From Anisus vortex (lineage: Eukaryota; Mollusca; Gastropoda; Planorbidae): a stretch of 64,000 bases of DNA. Location: assembly GCA_949126835.1 (NCBI GenBank), contig OX421509.1:6188411-6252410 (forward strand), given 5' to 3'. The position numbers and the translations under genes are program-made. The notes under the pieces are model-generated. The model made no database searches. It was not told where the DNA came from and saw nothing but the letters and a program-made list of their open reading frames with translations. The number at the start of each line of letters is the position of its first letter. Positions within the stretch are counted from its first letter, which is position 1. Below, piece by piece: positions 11,532-22,668 of the stretch.

Positions 11532-12697
11532 CCGTATATACTCGTGTATAAGTCGCACCGGTGGATAAGTCGCACCCCTAGTTTAAGATCTTTTTTCTTT
11601 TATGTTGTCATTGACCAGCGCATAAGTCGCACCCCGACTTCCAGAGGTTACACTGCCTTTTAACTTTTCAAAAAATGCACACCTTTTAAACCTAAAAGTT
11701 ACAAAATATTCACCCTAATTTGGAAACTTTCCTTAAAAAATGGTTTCAATCTTGCATAAGGCAAACATAATCAAATAAAGGCAGGGCTTCATTAATTTTA
11801 AACAACATTTAGTGATATGAGAAATTAAGGTATCTAGAGCTGTTTCTTCATCCCCTTACCTGTCCCTACCCCTATATTGTCATACTACAGTGGGTACACA
11901 CAAAAAAGTCTTTGAAGTACATCATTAGACTGAATGTCGCCAGTCTCCTAGACAGAGTGGCGCCAGTATTGTGTGGTAATGATGACGCGCTATACCTGAC
12001 CTAATTACCATTAACATTGTAATAATTTTAAGTGGGACTGCGCAACCGACAATAAGCTGTGTTTTTTCAACTCTTACATGCAACTAAGGAAAATAAAACA
12101 CACTATTGACATTTCACTCGTGCTTATTGAACTTATTGTAGTTTTGGAAAAATTGCTTAGACATAGCGCGGTTTTATCGGAATGCTTATTAGTAGGTTAT
12201 AGCCTATAAGCCTAGGCCTTGGGTCCTAAATAAAAGGCATTTTAAGCTACTATAGTCTACGAGCTTATAGGCCTACCTACATTATAGGCCTAGACAGGCT
12301 TTCACACATTTACGATTCTTTCCATACTGTAATTTGCATTCAATAAGCCTACCAAAAAATGCCGCCTTTAAACTTACGCTACGTTTCGGCTATACAAAAG
12401 TTCAAAAGACAAGTGGAGAGTGTCTGAAAAACCTAAAAATATTTGTCTATTTCAATTATATAGAGATGTAATATTTACAACTACGAATAAGTTTTATCAA
12501 GGTAAAATCTAGGCCTACGCATATCCTAGTAATTATACATCACACATTCAACTAAAGGTGTTATGTAGGAAACTTTATGACAGAGTAATGATGTTTTTTG
12601 CACTTTTCAAAAACAGTGTTGGGTGTATAAGTCGCACCCCTACTTTTTGTCTAAATTTTCGGTAAAAAAAGTGCGACTTATACGCGAGTATATACGG
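11532..12697. mobile_element. TA-flanked inverted-repeat DNA element (non-autonomous), 1,166 bp
   Basis: It begins CCGTATATACTCGTGTATAA and ends with the inverted form (TTATACGCGAGTATATACGG). It is flanked on both sides by the dinucleotide TA, as for Tc1/mariner/pogo-type elements. The word ATAAGTCGCACCCC recurs near 11,570, 11,620 and 12,625 as subterminal repeats, including one before the right terminus. No transposase frame is visible inside, so it is probably non-autonomous. Superfamily is inferred only from the TA target. Confidence 0.85.
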
Positions 12698-12867
12698 TAT
12701 AATATGTGCCTAGCTGATACGCTTGCATAATATTGTTGTCGTTTTACCTTTTAAAATATTAACTTGTCAACCCAGCAATCTCATCCAAATTGGAAACCCC
12801 TTTGTAATATACCCAATTAAATTCGTTGTTTGACTTTTGACGGTGGATTACTTTACTTATTCTCGTT

Positions 12868-13015
12868 CAATTGTTTGTGGTGTAGTTACAACTATTTATA
12901 CATCAAATAAATGAATTATTTGTTTGTGGTGTAGTTACAACTATTTATACATCAATTAAATGAATCATTTGTTTGTGGTGTAGTTACAACTATTTATACA
13001 TCAACTAAATGAATA
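12868..13015. repeat. Three tandem 49-bp repeats
   Basis: Three near-identical units starting TTGTTTGTGGTGTAGTTACA and ending in ATGAATTAT/ATGAATCAT/ATGAATAAT. Confidence 0.95.
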
Positions 13016-14970
13016 ATTAGTTCCAATTAACAACTAACTAAGAGCCTATATAAATTGACACTGTAATGAATAGTGAACTGAATGGTGCTGAATAATAATC
13101 ATTGAATGTTTAATAACACTTATGAATAATAGTATCAATAATCTTTCATAATGGGGGATCATAGCCAAAAATACATCATACCTAAATTAATTCAGGCACT
13201 TACAAGTCATCTGGAAGAACTATAATATTAAAATAACTGGTTGTCATAAATACATAATAATATTTACCAGTATTCTAACAACAAACTAACTTTCGGCATT
13301 TACAAAAGTGTAGATGACCACTAGTATATCGTCGATGCAATACCATATAACTGACAATTATGTAAGGATTCCTATCACATCATTAATGGTCAGGTAGTAA
13401 TATAATAATGTTCAATGTTCTTTTACTGTGGATTAAAATTGTATGTTATTGCATTAAAAACTCTGGCTTGTGAACCAGAGTTTTTATCCTTATTTGAAAG
13501 AGTTGAAAGTTAGGTTATTTATTAATATTAGTTCCTGCTGTGTTCAACTTTTACAAGTGGATATATCCCCCCCTCCAGATCATAACGATCCTTCTGTGCT
13601 CCGGCACGTAACAATGTTAAATATCAATAATATACAAATAAAAAAAATAGTTTTCCAATAAATATCACTCACTCATTCAATTATTTAAAATCATGTTGCA
13701 GTGATTAAAACTGAACTGTAACAGGCAGGAGAAGTTTGGTGTGGATATATCAGTTCACGGGTAAACACGTTGTATGATTTGTGATGGGAGAATATCTAAA
13801 CACCAGATAGCTCGACTAAACATTAGATGTGATGTGTCTATGTCGCGTTCTCCGAGCCATCAGAAAGTAATGTCGGCTTGTGTTCAAATCTAAAGAGTAT
13901 TGGGGCATCAAGTCGAGCATCTGATCTACTTAGCAACTAACTAAACAAACATTATGTTTTCTACTCTAGAGTTCAAATACCCATCATTGCATTGATGTAA
14001 TAATCCTTCTTTAAATTGCCCATGGGAATTCGCCTTAAAATTATCTTTAATAATAAAAAGCCCAATTATAAAAGGTCTCGTTCAATGTCCAAGATATAAG
14101 ATAAGAATGTTACGTTATGTTAATGCAAACAAATATATTTGCCATTTTTACAAAGTGTGTATTTTACCATGTAATAAAAAAGATTTTAAAAAATTATAAT
14201 TAAATTCTAGAACCGTGGATACGTGATAATAAACATTTTTGAACGATAATAGTCAACATATTTAGGATACGCATAAATGATGTTAGGATAAAGCTATATG
14301 TTAATTTTAGAAAAGAAACGATACATTAAATTTTAATCAAACTGTTAGCTGTCTTTTATCAAAAAGTTGAAGGATAAATTCATACATTTATAATACGTTT
14401 GTTTAATGTCTTTTTTCAACATTTCACAGTAGAAAGCCTTGAAATGGTGTTCTTTATAGGAAACATACATAACAATAACTATAACTAAAGAAGTAGTTTT
14501 CGTTACGACAGCATGCAATGTTAAAACCGGTTAAAAATTGTTGACACCGAGAAGTTATAACAGTGCCATTTCGATGTGATCTATAAAAGATTGTCATGGA
14601 AATGAAAAGTCGATAAATGGTCTCAAAGATAGACTGTTGTGGAACAACATATTGAATGACCGCAAGCAGAGAACTTTGTGCCTTTTATCGTTCTGCACAA
14701 TAGAGATGTCTGGGGGTGAGAGAGGCAGAACTGAAAGGCTGGATACAATCTAGTTTACAGTGAACGACACTTAGATATAGAATCAATAAAGCATAACAAT
14801 TTATTTATTGGGCTTTCCTGCAGAGAATGGAAACGCCCTTACCACAAGGCATAGGCGTACTTTTTTGCTTTTGTGTGGTGGGTTGGCTGACTCCATGTAA
14901 GTAGAGAATCCTTTAAACGGATCATTGAATTCTAATTTTCAGAAGAGTTCACCATGATATAAAGTAGCAA
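13016..14970. other. AT-rich non-coding stretch; 13,420-13,660 resumes similarity to unit B
   Basis: 13,420-13,660 matches 31,800-32,030, including CTGCTGTGTTCAACTTTTAC and a C-run. Elsewhere I see no gene, RNA or repeat that I can name. Confidence 0.5.
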
Positions 14971-15045
14971 GTGGGATTGTGTGACAAGCACACTGCAAAG
15001 CCGTTTTTGATTTCCACCCAACTAATCTCAGGTGCCCGGACAGTG
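14970..15045 (-). mobile_element. Diverged SINE body fragment
   Basis: GGGATTGTGTGACAAGCACA followed by CCCAACTAATCTCAGGTGCCC corresponds to the middle of the SINE (GTGATTGTGTGGCCAGCAC ... CCCAACTAAGGTCAGGTACCC). A related copy is at 63,300-63,415, with extra shared sequence upstream. Confidence 0.6.
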
Positions 15046-15224
15046 AAAAAAATTTATTATTACATCAAATCACAATTATTGATTCTGCGAGTTGGTATTG
15101 CTAAAATTATGGGCTAACCAGAGCTGCTTCATTTTAAGAACACAATTCATGTAGTCAATATTATTATGTATATGACACTTTTAGCACATTTCCATATCAA
15201 TAGAAGAATTAAGAATGTGACATA

Positions 15225-16085
15225 ATGGCCGGGAGCAACAAAGAACTACAAGAGCTCACATACAGGCTTGAAGATAGAGCAGAGGCATACAGAATAAAAA
15301 TAAGCTCCAAAAAAAAAGAAGAAAAATTATCAACACCACTGGAGCAAGAAGTGCAAAGATCATAATGAACCGAAACAACTAGAAGAGGAAAATAATTTCA
15401 AATTTCAGGTGCCACCTTATTCATAGACGGAAGCTGTGAGGCAGAAATTCGAGCCAGGATTGGGTCACCAATTGCGGCAACGGCTAGACTAAACATAATC
15501 TGGTCCAGCAAAAGCATTAGTTTCCCCAAAAAGCTTAGACTTTACAGAGTCATTGTGAAAACCAATGCTATGTACGCATGTGAGAGCCGGACACCGCTTG
15601 TAGCCACTGAAATAAATTTGCAGGCATTCGAAAATAAATGCATGAGAAAAATCATTCGAATCTCCTACCTAGAACATAGGACTAATGAATATGTCTGGGA
15701 CAGAATATTGTCAATCGCTGGCCCTCAAAAAAACATTATGACAACAATCAAACGGCGCAAACCAACTCAAAAAGTTTTGAGATACATAATTCTATTGGGG
15801 AATAACCGCCCCCAACGTCAGACAATATACAGACATTTTTTAACACCTGCCTCAGAAGAATCCTTAGGATAAGTTGGCCAGAAACCATTAGTAATGAAGA
15901 GCTCTGGATAGGAACTAAAATGAGGTCTGTGGAAATTTCCCAAAAAAGATGGAAATGGATTGGCCACACCCAAGAAAACCGGCAAATAATATCACTCGGC
16001 AAGTGCTAAATTGGAACCCCCAAAACAAAAGGAAAAGAAGTCAGCCGAGAAACACGTGGAGGCGCGATAGAGAAACTGATTTTAA
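15225..16085 (+). pseudogene. RTE-like LINE reverse transcriptase C-terminal remnant
   Basis: The broken reading frame holds ELQELTYRLEDRAEAY, then a YGCES-type motif (MYACESRTPL), AFENKCMRKI, ISYLEHRTNEYVW and TTIKRRKPT. Further on come WPHPRKPANNITRQ and KRKRSQPRNTWRRD. This is the order of the thumb and C-terminal tail of RTE-like endonuclease/RT proteins abundant in mollusc genomes. Stops at ~15,365 and several frameshifts make it non-functional. The RT palm with its catalytic aspartates is absent. Confidence 0.85.
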
Positions 16086-16146
16086 AAAGCTATCTTATCT
16101 TACCTTATCTTATCTTATACATTACAAACGCACATTCTATAAAGAA

Positions 16147-16571
16147 TTAATGAACCGAGACGAGCGAAAGCTCTTATGTCCAGGGCGTTACGCTTAGGTT
16201 TGAGCATAACTGTCGAAGGCGTGGCGTGCCGTGTAACAAGTAAGGATTCCGCAGGCCAGCGACCGTTCACTGCGGCTCCCCTAAAGATTATTATCGTGGT
16301 GGCTCACTCGTATTCCTGCACTGTCACCACTGTCACAAATCCTATAATATAGGCACAGGCATCCAGGCACCGAGTGGTTTTCGAGACGGGGTTGCAGCGT
16401 CCATTGCTACCTCCCCACCGAGACCCGGTTACCTCTCGGCAGTGCAATGAATCTCGGACACGCTGCGGGGGCTGTCCCCCATGCGTTTCCCCGCCGGTGT
16501 ATTCTTAATTGGAATGTATCGGCGGTTTACACACCATGCCAGTCTTTAAGGCCCATGGGTATAGTAGTGCC
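16147..16571. mobile_element. Retroposon-like dispersed repeat with 12-bp target duplication
   Basis: It is bounded by TTCTATAAAGAA at 16,135-16,146 and 16,572-16,583, which falls inside the 3' UTR of the LINE. Shared wording (CTCGGCAGTGCAATGA, GGTACAGGCATCCAGGCACC, AAGGCCCATGGGTA) recurs at 42,940-43,190 and in part at 56,425-56,970. No clear ORF. The target duplication length suggests reverse-transcribed insertion. Confidence 0.75.
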
Positions 16572-16618
16572 TTCTATAAAGAAGATTATTGCGCCCTACG
16601 CTCATCCATGGTCCGAGT

Positions 16619-17915
16619 CTAGTCTTGCATTTTTATTAATGTTTTAAATGATTTTAAGTTACTGGTTTTCCTGGTTTGTTCAGGCAACCCATTCCATGCT
16701 CGAATGCCACTCGGGAAGAAAGAGTACTTATATGCATTTGTTCTCGCATAGGGGATAAGGAAAATGTTTTTGTCTTTATGTTTATCTGAGCTTTGCAACA
16801 GGTTGTTATTGGCTTGTATTTCTAAATTAGAGTTTAATGTCTTGTGTATAATTACTACTTTACTCTTTGCCCTTCTGTCCTCTAGTGTTTCTAGGTTTAG
16901 TGATTGGACTAATGGTGTTACTCTTGTCAATTGGGAATATTCACTAGTTATAAACCTTGCAGCTCTTTTTTTAATTTGTTCTAATTTTTTAATGTTTTCT
17001 TTAGTTGATGGGTCCCATACAGATCCTGCATTATCTAGTATAGGCCTAACTAATGTGAGATAGCATTTTAGTTTTATATTCTTATTACATTTGTAAAAGT
17101 TCCTTTTTATGAATCCTAATGCTTTGTTTGATTTTTTAATTACTTCATCAATGTGAGGGTTCCAAGATAACTTATCATTTATTATTACTCCCAGATACCT
17201 AGCATTGTTAGTTTGAGTTAGTTCTTTACCATGAATGAAGTAGTTTGCTATTATTTGTTTCTTTTTCTTAGATACCCTTATTAGTTGGCATTTTTCTGGG
17301 TGAAAAGACATACTCCAGTTTGATTCTCATTTTTGTAGTTCATCTAGGTCTTTTTTTTACAAGTTCCCTATCTTTTCCTGTCTTTATTATTCTAAATTAT
17401 GCAATCATCTGCAAATAATCTTACTTGTGTGCCTGTGTTAATGCAATTTGCAGATCATTAATGTAAATTAGAAATAGTAGGGGCCCTAGAACAGTTCCTT
17501 GTGGAACTCCTGAGTTTACTGTTATTGGTGATGACTTAGAGCCATTTATTATCACTGTTTGTTCTCTGCCTATAAGAAAGTCCTGAATCCACTGATGTAA
17601 GGGACCAGAGATGCCAAAGTATTTAAGTTTTTTAAGAAGACTAGAACGATGAACTTTATCAAATGCTTTTGAAAAATCTAGTAATATAGCATCAATTTGG
17701 TTATTATCTAATCCCTTAGACAAGTCATCTATTAAGCCTATCAATTGAGTCTCACATGATCTATTTTTTCTGAAGCCATGTTGGTGTGGGCACAGTGCAT
17801 TTAGTTTGTCTAGATGATTTACTATACTACTATATATTATATGCTCAAGTAATTTACATGTTATGCTTGTTAGAGAAACAGGTCTAAAGGGGGGGTTACA
17901 TTGGCTAATTTTCAA
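16619..17915 (-). pseudogene. Non-LTR reverse transcriptase (Jockey/CR1-type), frameshifted
   Basis: The N-terminal piece (17,915-17,421) carries [32 protein letters not shown], the motif A region [13 protein letters not shown], and [20 protein letters not shown]. The catalytic FADD box lies in the gap between frames (LFADDCII, ~17,430-17,400). The second piece (17,311-16,619) has FHPEKCQLIRVSK, YLGVIINDKLSWNPHI, a thumb region and the C-terminal AWNGLPEQTRKTSNLKSF. At least one frameshift or stop separates the pieces. Endonuclease and any ORF1 are missing because of 5' truncation. The clade is inferred from motif wording only. Confidence 0.9.
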
Positions 17916-17935
17916 TCTTTGGGCATTTGCCCTGG

Positions 17936-18061
17936 TTTAGAGCGTCTGTACTGTATAAGATAAGATAAGAGTGATTGCTTAATATCACGAACGCTACACA
18001 GAAAATAGGACAAGATGTTTGAAATTCCGTCACAAGAGTTGACCTAATATAAATTTATAGA
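17936..18061 (+). other. Plus-strand LINE tail relic and junction to unit B
   Basis: GAGCGTCTGTACTGTATAAG followed by ATAAGATAAG is the 3'-UTR end and TAAGA tail of the same LINE family, but in the opposite orientation to the truncated LINE it abuts. Ordinary AT-rich sequence follows up to the start of unit B. Confidence 0.7.
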
Positions 18062-18269
18062 TCTATACAAATAATTCAACAAAGAGATCGTAGGAAGGGT
18101 CTGTAGACGTTCGGAAAGTCTAGACACATATTATAAATAAGTTATTTGTTTATTAGTTTGCGATATATTTCCATTTATTGCCACAGTGAGTATTGTTCTC
18201 ATTCGGACGGAAACCTTCTGAGTGGGAAGGTTCTAAACGTTTGATTATATTTATTCATCAAATTATATA

Positions 18270-18595
<326 letters not shown>

Positions 18596-18607
18596 AATCA
18601 TTTTTAG

Positions 18608-18802
18608 GGCGATCGTCCCACCTTTATACAGTTAAGTCCTTGGAGAAATCGGCCATACTACGATACATGGCTAACAATACGTACTTACCCTGGGTGGGTC
18701 TGAATGCTATGAATAAAAAAGGCACTTATATATGGGAGGACGACAACACTGTATGTGACAGAATCTGCATTGAGCAATTAGATGCATATTTTGAGCCTGG
18801 TG
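18608..18802 (+). CDS. C-type lectin exon 4, copy B (orphaned)
   Basis: A 195-bp exon with intact acceptor, donor (GTAAAT) and reading frame. The first 154 bp equal copy A. The end reads CDRICIEQLDAYFEPG, against CDSNCFEQINAYFGNKS in A and CDSNCIEQINAYFGYG in C. No copies of exons 1-3 were found between 11 kb and 18.6 kb, and its exon 5 is destroyed (24,397-24,423). It is therefore probably a pseudo-exon, unless spliced to distant exons. Confidence 0.7.
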
Positions 18803-21709
18803 GTAAATTTAATTTAATCACCTCTTTCTTTATTTTTTTTTAAATTTTCAAAGTATATGATATCATCAATAAGCTGTAAAAATGTTCATACTGGTTGGAA
18901 TAGTTTGGGGAAATCGGGAATGTTCGGTAAAGTTTGAAAATAAAGACCACGATTTGGGAAAATGTTTGTAAGTGCTAAAACTGAACGAAACTACATCAAC
19001 ACATTATTTTTTTATAAAATAACTTTTTAGTTAAGCAGAAGATAATAAATATGATAGTTATATAAAGGATATCTTAAGTTCATTTTTTTTTCCAAAAATA
19101 TTTCGTTAAGTAATTAAAAAAAACAACATCAAAACATTTTTAGTATTATTTAGTTTCACTTCCGGTTTAGACTACCAGATATTAAGATATTTTACACATA
19201 AAAGAAAGTCGTATCAAATGTAGTTAGGTACTGGGTAGACTCCGAACCCGGGGAAAAAATCCAAGACTTCACCAAGACTCGTAACCAGGACCTTTGATAA
19301 GCCAGTGAAAGGTAAATACCGATCTATAAATTGGTCTATGAAATCTGTCCAAACTTTGTGCAAAGTTTGGGAATTTAAACATGACTTTACGAAACATAAA
19401 TTTATACATTGTACAATAATTAAATTGATACAAATCGTTCATAAGAATTTCAGTAGTAATGGTATAAATATTTCATAGGCCAAGGTCGTTTTTTTTTCCC
19501 AGTTAATAAGGTCGGCGGTTTCTCCAAGTTACACGCTCGGACGACATGGTCGACTTCAATGCTAGTGGTAGTATTCGGATACTCCCTCGCACGCTAATAT
19601 TTTATTATATACTCTCTGTTTACAACAGCCATGATGCAATGTATTTTCTTGTGTTCGGTTATCGGTTATAGTATCGTATCGACCCAGATTATAGACCCAT
19701 GCGAATCAGTAGAAAAGTCCCATGAGTTCTTTGGCAGCTGTCGTCGAGTAAACATGTTAGCTTGTTCTGTGAGATAAAATTCATACAAATTTATACTATA
19801 AAGGATTAAATATTGTTTTACCAGTAATTTCAATACTATTCATAACCTATTGAATATATTTCTGATTGATTCCATGGACATGTGCTATTCTTAACCACTT
19901 GTGTAAATTTCATTCGGACTGTTAAATAAGGATTCTGTGATTAAACTAATAATTCGTTTTTATTTTACAAAAACTCGATTTATATCAGTTTCTTCACGTT
20001 CCAGTATTGTGTCTGTATTATTTATACCGCAATAGTAATTGCCAACACTACACAATAACAACACGATGCTTGCTGTGTATTTGAGCCAACATAAATATAC
20101 ACCTGAAGAAATCTAATAAAACTGTATCAATGTTATAAAGATTACCAGGGAATATTTTGAATCAGGACCAACCTAGACTAGGTCTACACTAAACTAATAT
20201 CAAAATGAACTAATAATGATACTACCAATTGAAAAAATAAGTGTAATAACAACAAGACAACATAATAAATAAGTATTTCATCAACTTAATAGTGGCTCTA
20301 GCCGTCTAGCCATATAAATTATACAGTCTACAATTCGGTACTCATTATTCTACAGTCATCTACAACTTAATAATTATCTACAAATGGCAATAAAAGCTGG
20401 CTTGTCATTTAACATTGTTATTGAATTAATACTTGAAAAGCATATCAAGCGACTTGACCAGTGAGATAATAAACTTATCTATTGCGGCATATATGACAGT
20501 GCATAGATGACCACTGATATAAAGCCTTTGTAATAAGAATTGATATCTCAACTTGAGGATTTCTTATGAAGAAAAGGGCTGTCGTAATAATAATAATAAT
20601 AATAATAATAATATATATATATATATATATGCTAAATTCTCCGTCGTTGCCTGAGGCAAAATTTGTCAGGCCTGTATATGATACAGAAAAAAAAATTAGT
20701 CTACAATAAAACAGAAATCTATAAATCCTAATAATTAAAAAAAAAAATAATATTACTGTAGACGTTTAGGAAAGTAATTTAACATATAAGCTTATAATAT
20801 TATAATCGGGTTAAAATAGGTAGGCCTAAGTCTTTTTATTAAACAAAAAACTAAATTGCCTGGTGCTGTTTATGGATTTACAACATTAAAAAAAAGTAAT
20901 ATTAATTGAAATTATTTTTTTTTAGAAAAATCTAAATGTATAGACTATAGACTAAACTGGAGAATGGATCCTGTGTCGACTGCATGACATTCCGATGCGT
21001 TATCCACTAAGCTTGCAAGGGCACATGTGTTAAGTCAAACTATAAAAAAAAAATAATAATAAGGTCACGTGACAATTTGACACAGACAGAGCTTAATAGC
21101 TATAAAGATAGATACAAGATAAATTTTCCTACGTCGACAGGGAAAAAATTATGGGCCTTTATAAGCTACAGATAAACATTTCATAAACTACAAAAAACAG
21201 AAAGCTATTTATCTAATAATTTTAAAATATAATTTTTATTTACTGAAAACATTTACGAAAATGATTTAAAATAATTTTTACAATTAAAATTTTAATAATC
21301 AGGTTAAAATAGGCAAATCTTTGTATCTAACAAAAAGCTAAATTGCCTGGCGTTGCTCGAAGAAAAAGTACAGGCTTCGGCATTGAGCTACAGAAAAAAC
21401 ATTTTTTAACACAAGGAACAAAAAAGCTATAGGTAGGCCTAATAGCGTTAAAAATATAACTATTATTTATTTACTGAAAACGTTTAATAATTATTTATTA
21501 AGTATTGAAATCGGGTTAAAAAAAAGCATATCTATTTATTAAAATTTATTTAACAAAAAGTTAGGACTATCCCTGTGGATGTCTGATTGGATGAAAATCG
21601 AACACCCGTCTTCCACGTGCGTCTAAAATATAATTATTCGATTTTAATTACTGAAAAACTAATTAGGAAAGCTTTTAAGTCTTAAAATTATTTACAATAT
21701 TTAAAAATA
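18803..21709 (+). other. Intron 4 of copy B, proximal part, non-coding
   Basis: Nearly identical to 1,179-4,070 of unit A, including the SINE-like remnant (~19,240-19,310) and the diverged ~240-bp tandem blocks. Differences include a longer TAA run (~20,585-20,610) and small indels. Confidence 0.6.
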
Positions 21710-22668
21710 TTGAAGCCTCCCGTGAATCTAACCAGCCACCTAGTGACGCCGTTTATGAACTCATATAGCCTTAGTTGAGCCTTTCATGAATTCTCCCCAG
21801 CTCATAGTCTCATAGTGAAGCCGTACATGAATCTACCCAGCCACTATTTAAGCCGTAAATGAATCTACCAAGCCACTATTAGAGCTGTACATGAATCTAC
21901 CCAGCTACTAGTAAAGCCGTACATTGAATCTACCCAGCCACAATTTAAGCCGTACATGAATCTACCCAGCCACTATATTAAGCCGTAGATGAATATACCC
22001 AGACACTATTTAAGCCGTACATAAATATACCCAGCCACTATTTAGGCCGTACATAAATCTAGCCAGCAACTATTTAAGCCGTACATAAATCTAGCCAGCC
22101 ACTATTTAAGCCGTACATAAATCTAGCCAGCCACTATTTAAGCCGTACATGAATCTACTCAGCAACTATTTAAGCCGTACATAAATCTACTCAGCCAATT
22201 TTTAAGCCATACATAAATATACCCAACAACTTTTTAAGCCGTATATAAATATACCCAACCACTTTTTAAGCCGTATATAAATATACCCAACCACTATTTA
22301 AGCCGTATATAAATATACCCAACCACTATTTAAGCCGTATATAAAAATACCCAACCACTATTTAAGCCGTATATAAATATACCCAACCACTTTTTAAGCC
22401 ATACATGAATGTCTCCAGCCCATATTTAAGCTGTACATGAATATTTCCAGCCACTATTTAAGCCAAACATGAATCACCCCAGCAACTATTTAAGCCGTAC
22501 ATAAATACACCCAGCCACTATTTAAGCCAAACATGAATCACCCCAGCAACTATTTAAGCCGTACATAAATACACCCAGCCACTATTTAAGCCAAACATGA
22601 ATCACCCCAGCAACTATTTAAGCCGTACATAAATACACCCAGCCACTATTTAAGCCAAACATGAATCA
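21710..22668. repeat. 32-bp minisatellite, unit B
   Basis: About 29 units of the AAGCCGTACATGAATCTACC family. It lacks the hAT insertion of unit A. The last part is a higher-order alternation of a 'CAAACATGAATCACCCCAGC' unit and a 'GTACATAAATACACCCAGCC' unit repeated at 64-bp period. It ends at the LINE junction. Confidence 0.93.

Larger units (their letters stand above)
16085..17935 (-). mobile_element. TAAGA-tailed LINE, 5'-truncated, split by a retroposon
   Basis: The minus-strand element runs from RT fragments (17,915 downwards) through the stop of its ORF (16,619) and a 3' UTR to a TAAGA-rich tail at ~16,085-16,120. The 3' UTR is split by an insertion at 16,147-16,571 bounded by a 12-bp duplication. 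Related truncated copies are at 7,325-7,592 (+), 48,510-48,650 (-) and 53,930-54,225 (-). Confidence 0.85.
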
